A stretch of 64,000 bases of DNA, from positions 310,001 through 374,000 of the forward strand of contig JAEWCZ010000066.1 of NCBI GenBank assembly GCA_023390335.1. Reading direction: 5' to 3'. Of this stretch, positions 35,756 through 45,252 are shown in pieces (positions within the stretch are counted from its first letter, which is position 1; the number at the start of each line of letters is the position of its first letter). The notes beneath the pieces were generated by a model. The model worked only from the letters and a program-made list of their open reading frames with translations. It had not been told where the DNA came from and did no database searches. The translations under genes and the position numbers were made by a program. The DNA is from Bacillota bacterium (GTDB lineage: Bacteria; Bacillota; Clostridia; Acetivibrionales; DSM-1351).

Positions 35756-36706
35756 ATGTCATACGATAATAACATAAAGATATTAGATTGTACCATAAGG
35801 GATGGTGGGTTGATTAACAATTTTAATTTTGAAGATGTATTCGTTAAAGCTGTATATGATACATGTGTTAATTCTGGTATAGATTATATGGAAGTAGGCT
35901 ACAAGGCTGATAGAAAAATATTTACCGGCAGTCAATTTGGGCTTTGGAAATTTTGTGATGAAAATTCTATACGTTGCATAGTAGGAGATAACGATACAGG
36001 ATTGAAAATATCTGTGATGGCTGATGCTGAAAGAACCGATTATCACAAAGATATTTTACAAAAAACAGATAGTGTAATTGATATGATACGTGTAGCAACC
36101 TATGCTCATCAAGTACCAACAGCTATTGATATGATCAAGGATGCTCACGATAAAGGATACGAAACTACTATCAATATTATGGCAGTATCACTGTTATCCG
36201 AAAGTATATTGAATGATACTTTGGAACAGTTATCCAAATCTGAAGTAGAAGTTATCTACATAGTTGACAGCTTTGGTTCGCTTTACTCAAAAGACATACA
36301 TGAATTAGTAAGCAAGTACATGAAATATGCAAAATCAACAGGGAAAAGAGTAGGAATACATTGTCATAACAACCAACAACTAGCCTATTCAAACACCCTT
36401 GAAGCTATTAGCGATGGAGTTGATTTCATAGACGCTACAATATCAGGATTAGGAAGAGGAGCAGGGAACTGTCCGATAGAGTTGATTCTTGGCTTTTTAA
36501 AGAATCCCAGATATAATATAAGACCGATTATCGAATGTATCGAAAAAAATATACCTTCAATTAAAAAACAAAATAACTGGGGCTTTGATGTAGCATATAT
36601 GCTTACGGGTTTATTAAATAAGCATCCTCGAGAAGCAATTGACTTTTTAGATAGTAATAGAGGAGATTATACTAACTTTTATGACGAAATTGTAAATAAA
36701 AGCTAA
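35756..36706 (+). CDS. DRE-TIM metallolyase (HMGL-like aldolase) family protein
   Basis: The 316-residue protein belongs to the HMG-CoA lyase/isopropylmalate synthase/4-hydroxy-2-oxovalerate aldolase superfamily. It has the CTIRDGG motif near residue 13 (normally DxTLRDG), the metal-binding HCHNNQQLA near residue 202, and the GLGRGAGNCP strand near residue 230. The usual DDR/TLRDG Asp is preserved as the D of IRDGG. Such enzymes cleave or form a C-C bond next to a carbonyl using a divalent metal. The gene stands alone, so the substrate is unknown. GGGAGGGG precedes the start. Confidence 0.8.
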   Translation: MSYDNNIKILDCTIRDGGLINNFNFEDVFVKAVYDTCVNSGIDYMEVGYKADRKIFTGSQFGLWKFCDENSIRCIVGDNDTGLKISVMADAERTDYHKDILQKTDSVIDMIRVATYAHQVPTAIDMIKDAHDKGYETTINIMAVSLLSESILNDTLEQLSKSEVEVIYIVDSFGSLYSKDIHELVSKYMKYAKSTGKRVGIHCHNNQQLAYSNTLEAISDGVDFIDATISGLGRGAGNCPIELILGFLKNPRYNIRPIIECIEKNIPSIKKQNNWGFDVAYMLTGLLNKHPREAIDFLDSNRGDYTNFYDEIVNKS

Positions 36707-36808
36707 AATAATAGAAATTTTATGATATAATTGTAATAATATGAAGAATTATAAAAAATACATCCCAGTAAGTTGCAGTACAAAAAAATTTTTTGGAGGT
36801 TTAAACCT

Positions 36809-38029
36809 ATGTACCAATTGAAAGGAAACAAAATTGCAAGGATTTTTATTTGTATGCTGTTGGTTATGATGTCTATACTGCCTACAGGATTGACAACAAA
36901 TGTAGCTAATGCTGTTGCCAAGCCTTCAATTCAAGCTAAAATGACAATTGGAGCAGGAAGTATTGTTGGTAATTTTGATTACTATTCAAAGGATGACAAG
37001 TATACTTTGTATGTATCAAATTCAGTAAAAAAAGCAACTTATAGCTTTACCTCAAGTAATAATAATGTAGTAAAAGTAAAGGTTAGTGGAACTACTGCAT
37101 ATTTGACAGGAGTAAAAGCAGGAACTGCTACTATTACCTGTAATCAGAAATTAAGCGGTAAAACAACAAAGGTTGGTACTTGTACTGTTACAGTAAAAAA
37201 TTCAACCTTATCTCAGGATTCCGTACCTGTAGTACCTATGGGAACAAGTTCTCCAAATGAACCTATAGAATTCTCTTACCGTAACAACGATGCAACATAT
37301 ACATACGTTTCCAATAACAAAAATTTTGCTATGAAAGAAAGTCTCAGTCAATTTGACGGAATGTATTTCATTAAACACAGTTTGACAGCAAAAGCGCCCG
37401 GAACATATTCCGTAACAGTTAAAGAAACCTATAATAAAATTACCAGAACAGTTGGTACAATTAAGTTTACTGTAAAGAAAGCAACTATGTCAGGAGACAC
37501 CTCAGTTGATTTAGGCTCCTCAATGTGGGCTTTTGAGCTTATGAATAATTACAGGACAGATGTTAATTACTTGTTTAAGTCGGAAGACGAAGAAATTGTT
37601 GACCTGCAGAGTGAGAATAAAACCGTTTATTTAAAAGGCTTAAAAGTAGGAACTACAACCGTAACAATATATGAAAATACAGCTACTCCGGATAAAAACA
37701 AGCTGGTTGGAACTTGTAAGGTTACTGTAAAAGAAGTTGTATTGGAAGACCTGGAATGTGATTTTGATGCAACTGAATTGTATGTAGGTGATGATCCCGT
37801 TAGATTTTATATATCAAAAGACCCTTATAATGCACCGGGAACAATTACTGTTACTTCATCAGACACTAAGGTTGTTACCGTGAGTGGGCCTGATGAGGAA
37901 GGCACTTGCGAGATTAAATCAGTAGGTGCAGGAACTGCTACAATCACTATAACTTGCGGCGATGTAAAAAAGACTCAAGAAATCACAGTCTATAACGTTG
38001 GCGACGAAGATGAAGAAGAAGACTATTAA
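36809..38029 (+). CDS. Secreted protein with bacterial Ig-like (Big2-type) domains
   Basis: The ATG at 36809 has GGAGG nine bases upstream. The 406-residue protein has a signal peptide (hydrophobic 9-28, likely cut after ANA near 35). It then has about four beta-sandwich repeats of roughly 85 residues. Each carries the Big2 signature of a GTATIT or GTTTVT strand followed by a VGTCTVTVK-type strand. The tail is acidic (residues about 398-406). No anchor or dockerin is visible, so it is probably released or loosely bound at the surface. Confidence 0.8.
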   Translation: MYQLKGNKIARIFICMLLVMMSILPTGLTTNVANAVAKPSIQAKMTIGAGSIVGNFDYYSKDDKYTLYVSNSVKKATYSFTSSNNNVVKVKVSGTTAYLTGVKAGTATITCNQKLSGKTTKVGTCTVTVKNSTLSQDSVPVVPMGTSSPNEPIEFSYRNNDATYTYVSNNKNFAMKESLSQFDGMYFIKHSLTAKAPGTYSVTVKETYNKITRTVGTIKFTVKKATMSGDTSVDLGSSMWAFELMNNYRTDVNYLFKSEDEEIVDLQSENKTVYLKGLKVGTTTVTIYENTATPDKNKLVGTCKVTVKEVVLEDLECDFDATELYVGDDPVRFYISKDPYNAPGTITVTSSDTKVVTVSGPDEEGTCEIKSVGAGTATITITCGDVKKTQEITVYNVGDEDEEEDY

Positions 38030-38042
38030 TATGTAAAATTTG

Positions 38043-38088
38043 AAAGGGTTTGCTGCAAAATTGATTATTTTTTGTAGCAGACCCTTTT
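38043..38088. terminator. Bidirectional terminator between the Ig-like protein and the TetR gene
   Basis: A stem of about 17 bp (38043-38060 with 38068-38087, minor mismatches) is flanked by A and T runs. It lies between converging genes. Confidence 0.8.
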
Positions 38089-38091
38089 ATA

Positions 38092-38670
38092 CTATGATGG
38101 CATGAATGATGTTCTTCCGTTATTTGAGGTTTTTAGTATTAATTCTGCAATGTCCCGGGCGGATTTTTTCATGCCGCTTTTAAGCCACATCTGAATGACA
38201 CCCACAGCACCGGAGGCTAAAAAGTGAAATAAATACTCAGCATCTTCTTTATTTACTGCGTTGTTTCCCAGTATAGGAAGAAAATGCTGTTGTCCTATAA
38301 TATTAATGAATTCTTGCTGAAATTTAATGTCACCGTTGAGATTAAGCAAAAGGTCAAAAAGTTCAGCATTTTCAGCAATATATTCTAGAATTCTCTCAAT
38401 TATTTTAATATCAATGAGATTAGTTTCTTTAAAGTTGTATTCGTTTAAGTATAAATTAATATCGTCAATAATTTCATTTTCAATTCTTTGGAGTAAATCG
38501 TACTGATCCGTATAGTGTGCATAAAAAGTGGCACGGTTTATATCCGCATCTTCACAGATTTCTTTTACTGTGATTTTTGATATGGGCTTTTCTTTTAAAA
38601 ACTTAACAAGGCTGTCTTTAATCACCATCTTAGTATATTTTACACGCCTGTCCGCATTTTTTATTTCCAT
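38092..38670 (-). CDS. TetR/AcrR-family transcriptional regulator
   Basis: The 192-residue protein has an N-terminal TetR helix-turn-helix (residues about 10-60, ending INRATFYAHYTDQYDLL) and a helical ligand domain. The ATG at 38670 has GGGAGGCGG upstream. It is divergent from a two-gene FtsX-type ABC system and shares its promoter region, so it almost certainly represses that operon and itself. The ligand is unknown. Confidence 0.85.
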   Translation of the reverse strand: MEIKNADRRVKYTKMVIKDSLVKFLKEKPISKITVKEICEDADINRATFYAHYTDQYDLLQRIENEIIDDINLYLNEYNFKETNLIDIKIIERILEYIAENAELFDLLLNLNGDIKFQQEFINIIGQQHFLPILGNNAVNKEDAEYLFHFLASGAVGVIQMWLKSGMKKSARDIAELILKTSNNGRTSFMPS

Positions 38671-38761
38671 GCCGCCTCCCATTACCAAAAAATAATTTGT
38701 TATTTTCTAAACATTTTTTTAATATTTGTCGGGTATCTTACATTTATCACTATTCTGATTG

Positions 38762-38820
38762 TTGTATTAGTTTCACACTGTCAATATAATATATTCAAGT
38801 TGGATTGTCAACACAGTGTT
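38762..38820. promoter_or_regulatory. Overlapping divergent promoters with probable TetR operators
   Basis: On the plus strand TTGTAT (38762-38767) and TATAAT (38785-38790) are 17 bases apart and point to the ABC genes. On the minus strand TTGACA (38806-38811) and TATATT (38783-38788) are also 17 apart and point to the TetR gene. Related elements CACACTGTC (38774-38782) and the 11-base palindrome AACACAGTGTT (38810-38820) overlap both promoters and look like operator sites. Confidence 0.65.
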
Positions 38821-38840
38821 TACTAAATCGGAGGCAGCAA

Positions 38841-39542
38841 ATGGCACTTATAGAATTTGAAGATATTAAAAAAGAGTATGCAGTAGGTGATGTCAAAATT
38901 ACGGCGGTTGATGGTTGTACATTTTCCATAGAAAAAGGCGAACTAGTTGTCATACTTGGGCCGTCAGGAGCAGGTAAAACAACAGTTTTAAATCTTCTTG
39001 GGGGGATGGACAGTCCCAGCGGTGGTAAAATCGTAGTCGATGGTAATGAAATACACAAATATAATAAAAAAAAGCTGGTAAGTTACAGGCGTAGCGATAT
39101 AGGATTTGTGTTTCAGTTTTACAATCTTGTAGGGAATCTCACTGCACTTGAAAATGTTGAACTAGCCTGTCAAATATGCCCGGATTCACTTGATCCTAAA
39201 ACTGTTTTAGAGCAGGTGGGACTATCTGAACGAATGGCCAGTTTTCCAACTCAACTATCCGGTGGAGAGCAGCAGAGAGTAGCTATAGCCAGGGCAATTG
39301 CCAAGAATCCAAAGTTACTTTTGTGCGATGAGCCAACAGGAGCGTTGGACAGCGTAACAGGTCAGAGAATTATTGAGCTGCTGCAAAAAACCTGTAAAGA
39401 AATGGGTATGACAACAGTTTTAATTACTCACAATGCAGTAATCGCAGATATTGCAGATAAGATAATAAAAATAAAAAACGGCACCGTTGTGGATGTTCTT
39501 AAAAACAAAAATCCTAAAAAAGCCGCAGAGATTGTGTGGTGA
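38841..39542 (+). CDS. ABC transporter ATP-binding protein (MacB/LolD type)
   Basis: The 233-residue ATPase has Walker A (GPSGAGKTT), the LSGGEQQR signature, Walker B (LLLCDEPTGALD) and the switch His (LITHN). The GALD Walker B extension is that of the LolD/MacB group working with FtsX-type permeases. The ATG at 38841 has GGAGG upstream. Its stop overlaps the permease start as GTGA. The system may export a drug, peptide or lipid, or act in mechanotransmission. Confidence 0.92.
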   Translation: MALIEFEDIKKEYAVGDVKITAVDGCTFSIEKGELVVILGPSGAGKTTVLNLLGGMDSPSGGKIVVDGNEIHKYNKKKLVSYRRSDIGFVFQFYNLVGNLTALENVELACQICPDSLDPKTVLEQVGLSERMASFPTQLSGGEQQRVAIARAIAKNPKLLLCDEPTGALDSVTGQRIIELLQKTCKEMGMTTVLITHNAVIADIADKIIKIKNGTVVDVLKNKNPKKAAEIVW

Positions 39543-42500
39543 TTAATTTGCTGTATAAAAATACTCTTAAAAAAATAAAGAAATCCTTTGGAAGGTATAT
39601 ATCTCTTTTTATTATAGTTATGATAGGTGTTGGTTTTTTTGCGGGAATACAAGCTACTACACCTGATATGACATATGTAGCGGATAAATATTATAAAGAA
39701 AATAATCTTTTGGACTTTAAAGTAGTTAGCACAATGGGTTTGACTGACCAAGATGTTACTGTAATTAAGAAACTTAAAAATGTGGATAAAGTTATACCAA
39801 GCTATTCACTGGATGTTTTGGAACAGGATAAAGCTATTAGAATTCATGCAATAGAAGGTGCTGTTAATACCTTCAAGCTTTCGGACGGCAGAATGCCACA
39901 GAAAGATGACGAGTGTATTGCAGACAGTAAAACCTATAAAACAGGGGATAAAATAAAAATTACAAGTGATACGGACAAAAAGCTAAAAAATAAAGAATAT
40001 ACCGTTACGGGTACAGTACAATCGGTGCTATATCTTGCTGATGACTACGGAAACACCACTATAGGTGACGGAAAGCTGTCCTCCTTTATTTTTATAAATA
40101 AGGATAATTTTATTTTAGATGCATACACCGAAATATACCTTATTTCAGCAGGAACAGAGAAAACCGCAGCATATTCAAAAGATTATGATTTTGAAGTCGC
40201 AAAGCTGAAAGACGAACTTCTTAAAATAAAGTCAGACAGAGAAAACGCAAGGTATCAGGAAATTTATACAAAGGCTGACAGTGAAATAAGGAAAAATGAA
40301 ACAAAATTGAAGGATGAGAAGGAAAAAGGCGAAAAGAAGCTGGCTGACGCAAAAGCTACCCTTGATGAAAATGCCGGGAAGCTGGAAAAGGGAAAAGCTG
40401 AACTTATTGCCAACGAGGCAAAACTGAAAAGAAATATCGAAAAGCAAAATGCAGAGTTTGCATCAGCAAAGGGGAAAATATCTGCGGGCTGGAAGGATAT
40501 CAATAATGCACTTAATCAAAATAAAATAAAAAAAGAAGAAGTAGACACTAAAATAAATGAGTTGAATACCGCCATTGGTGGTATGAAAGCACAGTTGAGC
40601 CAGCTTCCAGTCGAAAGTCAGGAATACATCAAGCTCAATGCTACTATAAATCAATATTCTCAAATGCAAATAGGTTTGCTAAAGCTGAAGGAATCAATAA
40701 CTACATTAACCACTCAAGAAGCAAAGCTGGAAAAAGGAATCAATACCTTTAACAGCGAAATTGCTAAAGCTAAAAAGAAAATAGAACAGGGTAAAATAGA
40801 GTTAGCTGAGAATGAAAAGAAATTAAAGAGCGGGTATGCAGAGTATAATAAAAATTTGGAGAAATTTAATAAGGAAATAACAGACGCACAGGCAAAGCTA
40901 ACGGATGCCGAAAAAGACGTTTCTGACATTGAAAAGCCAAAATGGCACATATTTGGAAGAGAGGCGGCCGTGGGTTACAGTGAATTAAAGTCAGGTATTG
41001 ATGTGGTTACTTCGGTTGCAGCACTTTTTCCATTCTTTTTCATACTTATTGTAATGTTGATGGCATCAAATTCAATGGTCAGGATGATAGAGGAAGAAAG
41101 AAGCGAGTTGGGTACGTTAACCTCATTGGGCTATAAAGATGGCAGCATAATATCAACATATTTGTTCTACGTATTGTCTGCTTCGGGATTGGGGGCAGTT
41201 GTAGGATTTTTCACAGGCTGTGGAGTCATTCCTCCGTTGATTTACTCGACCTTTAGGTTTAATCTGCCGCCCCTTGTTGTTAAATACAGTATGGCAACCT
41301 TTTCGATAATTTTACTTATTACCTTTGCCCTTATGAGTATAGTAACGGTTATTTCATGTAACAAAGAACTAAAGCAGAAGCCATCGACATTAATGCGCCC
41401 GGCTCCACCTAAAAACGGTAAAACAATTATTATGGAAAGAATAAAACCTCTGTGGAGTCGCTTGTCCTTTACATGGAAGGTAACATTGAGAAATATGTTC
41501 AGGTATAAAAAGAGAGCCTTTATGACCATTGTAGGAGTAGCTGGATGTACGGCTCTTCTACTTGTAGGTTTCGGTCTGAGAGACAGCATGAATGGCGTGG
41601 CGGAAAAACAGTATGGCGAAATCTTTCGTTATGACAATATGTTTATTTTAAAGGATGAAATAAAGAATGTAGAAGGCGACTTGGAAAGTCTTTTATCCAG
41701 CGAGCAAATAAAAGAACCACTTTTACTTAAACAGACTGCCTTAAAATGTGAATCAAAAAATAAAACCCACGATGCTTTTTTAATAGTACCTGCTAATGAG
41801 GACGCTTTCTACAAATATTTTAATCTAAAAACTCCTGCTGACGGGAAGCAACTAACCCTTAATGACAGCGGGGTCATTATTACAAAAAAACTGTCAGAGG
41901 CTTATAATGCCGGAAAAGGCGATACCATTAAGGTGAAAGATGCTGAAAATAATTCTTATAAGCTGACCGTTAGTGGTGTGGCAGAAAACTATACAGCCGA
42001 TTATATTTATATGAACAATGAAATGTACAATAAGATCTTCGGCAAAGCTGCATCCTTTAACGCTATTCTGTCAAATCACAAAACAGATGATACCGCATTT
42101 GCAAAAGCGCTTATCGACAGCGGCTTGGTTTTGAATGTGGTGTTTAACAGTGATTTGATAAAGAAGGTTTTGGACAGTAACGAAAGCCTTAACAGCATAA
42201 TCCTGTTGATTGTGGTAGTTGCCTCGCTTTTAGCAATTATAGTTCTTTATAACCTTACATCCATCAATATCAGCGAGCGAACACGTGAGATTGCAACACT
42301 AAAAGTACTGGGTTTTACCGATGAAGAAACCAATGGTTATATTTACAGAGAAGCTTTTATACTTACATTAATAAGTATCGGGGTGGGCTTGGTACTGGGA
42401 ATTTATATCCATGGTATGGTAATTGACGTTATTGGAGAAAACTCAATGGTGTTGTTCAAAAAGATAAAATGGCTAAGCTTCGTACTCTCAGCATTACTTA

Positions 42501-42589
42501 CGGTGATATTCTCTGTTGTAATGCAAATAGTAACTTATTTCAAACTGCAGACAATTGATATGATAGAATCACTGAAGTCGGTGGAATAA
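39539..42589 (+). CDS. FtsX-type ABC permease with large extracellular coiled-coil
   Basis: The 1016-residue protein starts at a GTG overlapping the ATPase stop; a second GTG lies just before it. One N-terminal helix (about 15-35) is followed by a MacB-like extracellular domain. A long Lys/Glu-rich coiled coil (about 235-465) resembles YhgE/Pip-type stalks. An FtsX domain with several helices (about 485-620) is followed by a second extracellular domain (650-870) and a second FtsX domain (about 875-1010). With the ATPase it forms one transporter. The coiled coil suggests reaching across the wall. The substrate is unknown. Confidence 0.88.
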   Translation: MINLLYKNTLKKIKKSFGRYISLFIIVMIGVGFFAGIQATTPDMTYVADKYYKENNLLDFKVVSTMGLTDQDVTVIKKLKNVDKVIPSYSLDVLEQDKAIRIHAIEGAVNTFKLSDGRMPQKDDECIADSKTYKTGDKIKITSDTDKKLKNKEYTVTGTVQSVLYLADDYGNTTIGDGKLSSFIFINKDNFILDAYTEIYLISAGTEKTAAYSKDYDFEVAKLKDELLKIKSDRENARYQEIYTKADSEIRKNETKLKDEKEKGEKKLADAKATLDENAGKLEKGKAELIANEAKLKRNIEKQNAEFASAKGKISAGWKDINNALNQNKIKKEEVDTKINELNTAIGGMKAQLSQLPVESQEYIKLNATINQYSQMQIGLLKLKESITTLTTQEAKLEKGINTFNSEIAKAKKKIEQGKIELAENEKKLKSGYAEYNKNLEKFNKEITDAQAKLTDAEKDVSDIEKPKWHIFGREAAVGYSELKSGIDVVTSVAALFPFFFILIVMLMASNSMVRMIEEERSELGTLTSLGYKDGSIISTYLFYVLSASGLGAVVGFFTGCGVIPPLIYSTFRFNLPPLVVKYSMATFSIILLITFALMSIVTVISCNKELKQKPSTLMRPAPPKNGKTIIMERIKPLWSRLSFTWKVTLRNMFRYKKRAFMTIVGVAGCTALLLVGFGLRDSMNGVAEKQYGEIFRYDNMFILKDEIKNVEGDLESLLSSEQIKEPLLLKQTALKCESKNKTHDAFLIVPANEDAFYKYFNLKTPADGKQLTLNDSGVIITKKLSEAYNAGKGDTIKVKDAENNSYKLTVSGVAENYTADYIYMNNEMYNKIFGKAASFNAILSNHKTDDTAFAKALIDSGLVLNVVFNSDLIKKVLDSNESLNSIILLIVVVASLLAIIVLYNLTSINISERTREIATLKVLGFTDEETNGYIYREAFILTLISIGVGLVLGIYIHGMVIDVIGENSMVLFKKIKWLSFVLSALLTVIFSVVMQIVTYFKLQTIDMIESLKSVE

Positions 42590-42611
42590 ATATAAAACAA
42601 TAAGAAAAAAT

Positions 42612-42652
42612 GCCTCCTATCGCAAGAATAAATGCGGTGGGAGGCTTTTTTT
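42612..42652 (+). terminator. Rho-independent terminator of the FtsX ABC operon
   Basis: A strong stem of 12-13 bp closing in GCCTCC/GGAGGC with an eight-base loop is followed by T7. Confidence 0.92.
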
Positions 42653-42690
42653 ATCTAACGTTCTTAATTCATTCCGATTTTGTACAAAAA

Positions 42691-42744
42691 TGTCAATTAT
42701 TATAACATTTAATAATTGACACAATTCTTACATAAATATAAAAT
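42691..42744 (+). promoter_or_regulatory. GH94 promoter overlapped by a perfect operator-like inverted repeat
   Basis: TTGACA (42716-42721) and TAAAAT (42739-42744) are 17 bases apart. An 11-bp perfect inverted repeat (42691-42701 and 42711-42721, nine-base spacer) ends exactly at the -35 box. This is a typical arrangement for a sugar-responsive repressor or an activator bound just upstream. Confidence 0.65.
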
Positions 42745-42790
42745 AATACATAATAATGGAAAAAATAATATTAAATGTAAAAGGACGTTT

Positions 42791-45181
42791 ATGAAATACG
42801 GTTATTTTGATGATTGTAATAAGGAATATGTAGTCACAAGACCAGATACACCTACTCCATGGTCAAATTATTTGGGATCCATGGAATATGGGGCTTTAAT
42901 AACTAATAATGCAGCCGGCTACAGTTTTGTGAAATCCGGCTCCGAAGGGCGAATTTTACGTTTTCGGTTCAACGCAGTTACACAGGATATGCCGGGAAGG
43001 TTTATTTATATAAAGGATCAGAATACGAGAGATTACTGGTCAGCTTCCTGGCAGCCGACAGGTAAGGATTTAAGTGACTATAAATCAGTTTGTCGGCACG
43101 GTACAGCTTATACGGTTATTTCCTCAGACTACGATAAAATTTCTTCCGAGACGCTTTACTACGTTCCCTTGGGTCAAAACCACGAGGTCTGGCATTTTAA
43201 AATAAGGAACAATGATGCAAAAAGACGGAAAATATCTGTTTTCAGCTATGCAGAGTTCACAAGTGATAGCAATTCCATGCGGGATATGGAGAATATCCAG
43301 TACACTCGATATCTAAGCCGTACATATTTCAAGGGCAATTACATACTACAATCACTAAAGGAGCTTACCGAAGAAAGTACCTTTCGGTTTTTTGCAGCAA
43401 GCGGCGAAGTAAAGGTTTCAGGTTATGATGGTTCAAGAGAAAAATTTGTAGGGCCCTACGGGTCGTACAGTAATCCTTTGGCATTGACCAACGGATACTG
43501 CAGTAACTCATTGAATTATACCGGGAACTCCTGCGGCTCTCTTCAAATAGATTTGGATTTATTACCTGGTAGCGAGAAGGAAATCGTTTTTATTCTTGGG
43601 GAGGGTAATGAAGAGACGGCTGAAATGAAGGTAAAGCATTATAAGGTAGCAGGAGTGGTTGAAGAAGAACTGGCACAGTTAAAGGCATACTGGCATGGTA
43701 AGCTGGAAGTATTTCAGGTAAGAACGCCTGATTCTGCCTTTGACAGCATGATGAATGTATGGCACAGCTATGAATGCTTTGTGAATACCTTCTGGTCCAG
43801 GACAGCTTCCCTTATTTACTCAAGCCTGAGAAATGGCTTTGGTTACAGGGATACAATGGCAGATATACAGAGTATTATGCATCTTGATAGTAAACTTGCA
43901 GGTGAAAGACTGGTTACAATGTTATCGGGTCAGGTATCAAACGGAGGAGCTCTTCCTCTTGTCAGGTTTGACCATAAGCCCGGGACCGAACCGGTTCCGG
44001 GTTCTTCAGAGTATCAAGATAAGACCGGCTATACGGAATATCGCTGTGATGATGCACTTTGGTTATTTCAGGCTGTTCCCCAATACATAAAGGAAAGCGG
44101 TGAGCTCGATTTTGTCGACAAGATTATTCCATACTCCGACAAAGGCGAGGATACTGTTTACGGACATCTAAAAAAAGCACTAGAGTTTAGCCTTGAAAGA
44201 TTGGGTCAGCATAATCTGGTACTGGGCATTGATACAGACTGGAACGACTGTCTGAGGCTTGGAGAGAAGGGGGAATCTGTTTTTGCCTCCTTTCAGCTTT
44301 ATCTGGGTTTATGTGAATTCAAAAAATTTGCACTGGGTAAGGGGAACCGTGAGGATGCTAATTGGGCGGAAAAGAACAGAGAAAAACTATATGACAGTCT
44401 ACAGAAATATTGTTGGGAGGACGGCCAGTTTATAAGAGCTTTTACAGGGGACAACCAGGTAATTGGTTCATCTAAAAGTAAGGAAGCTGCTTTGTGGCTG
44501 AATCCGCAAACCTGGTCGGTTATTAGCGGTGTTGCGACACGTGATCAGGCCGAAAAAGCATTAGACAAAGTACACGATACCCTCAAAACCAAATACGGAG
44601 CAATGCTTTTCTATCCATCTACAAAGATGCTCGGACTGCCAATATTCCTTATGAGCTTGTATCCACCCGGGATAAAGGAAAATGCCAGCATATTTTTAAT
44701 GGCCGAAGCGTGGATTATACAGGCCGAAGCTATGATGGGTAACGGCAACCGTGCATGGGATTACTATAACAGCACAAACCCTGCTGCACAAAACGACTAT
44801 GCTGATTTACGGCATACAGAGCCATATGTATACAGTCAGTTTATTGATGGACTGGAAAGCCCAAACCACGGCAGATCTCATGGACACTGGTTGACAGGCT
44901 CTGCATCGTCTATAATGACTGCCGTAGTTGAAGGGATTTTGGGTGTTAAAGCGGATTACAACGGATTAATTATTGATCCATGCATTCCATCGGAATGGAA
45001 AGAATTCAGTATAATAAGACATTTCAGAGGAAAGAAACTGAATATTATTGTACAAAATCCCGGTGGTGTAGAAAAAGGTGTAAAAGAAATCAGCATAAAC
45101 GGAAAAACCATATTGAACAGCTGCCTTATCCCGCTGGATTATATGGAGGCCGTAAATACTGTGCAGATTATTATGGGTTGA
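42791..45181 (+). CDS. GH94 family glycoside phosphorylase (cellobiose/cellodextrin phosphorylase-like)
   Basis: GH94 enzymes split beta-linked disaccharides with phosphate to a sugar 1-phosphate plus a sugar, saving ATP; in cellulolytic clostridia they act on cellobiose or cellodextrins in the cytoplasm. The 796-residue protein opens like cellobiose phosphorylase (GYFDDCNKEYVV, then PWSNYLG). It keeps the GFGYRDTMADIQ segment near residue 353, the catalytic Asp region DTDWNDC near 477, and the C-terminal phosphate-site HGRSHGHWLTGSAS. The ATG at 42791 has AAAGGA upstream. It is monocistronic. The acceptor loop differs enough from the cellobiose enzyme that laminaribiose or another disaccharide cannot be excluded. 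Confidence 0.82.
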   Translation: MKYGYFDDCNKEYVVTRPDTPTPWSNYLGSMEYGALITNNAAGYSFVKSGSEGRILRFRFNAVTQDMPGRFIYIKDQNTRDYWSASWQPTGKDLSDYKSVCRHGTAYTVISSDYDKISSETLYYVPLGQNHEVWHFKIRNNDAKRRKISVFSYAEFTSDSNSMRDMENIQYTRYLSRTYFKGNYILQSLKELTEESTFRFFAASGEVKVSGYDGSREKFVGPYGSYSNPLALTNGYCSNSLNYTGNSCGSLQIDLDLLPGSEKEIVFILGEGNEETAEMKVKHYKVAGVVEEELAQLKAYWHGKLEVFQVRTPDSAFDSMMNVWHSYECFVNTFWSRTASLIYSSLRNGFGYRDTMADIQSIMHLDSKLAGERLVTMLSGQVSNGGALPLVRFDHKPGTEPVPGSSEYQDKTGYTEYRCDDALWLFQAVPQYIKESGELDFVDKIIPYSDKGEDTVYGHLKKALEFSLERLGQHNLVLGIDTDWNDCLRLGEKGESVFASFQLYLGLCEFKKFALGKGNREDANWAEKNREKLYDSLQKYCWEDGQFIRAFTGDNQVIGSSKSKEAALWLNPQTWSVISGVATRDQAEKALDKVHDTLKTKYGAMLFYPSTKMLGLPIFLMSLYPPGIKENASIFLMAEAWIIQAEAMMGNGNRAWDYYNSTNPAAQNDYADLRHTEPYVYSQFIDGLESPNHGRSHGHWLTGSASSIMTAVVEGILGVKADYNGLIIDPCIPSEWKEFSIIRHFRGKKLNIIVQNPGGVEKGVKEISINGKTILNSCLIPLDYMEAVNTVQIIMG

Positions 45182-45252
45182 TATAAGTAAGTGAAGTAAT
45201 TTATAAGAATGTAATAATTTTATAAAATAACATTTAAAATTAGGAGGTTATT

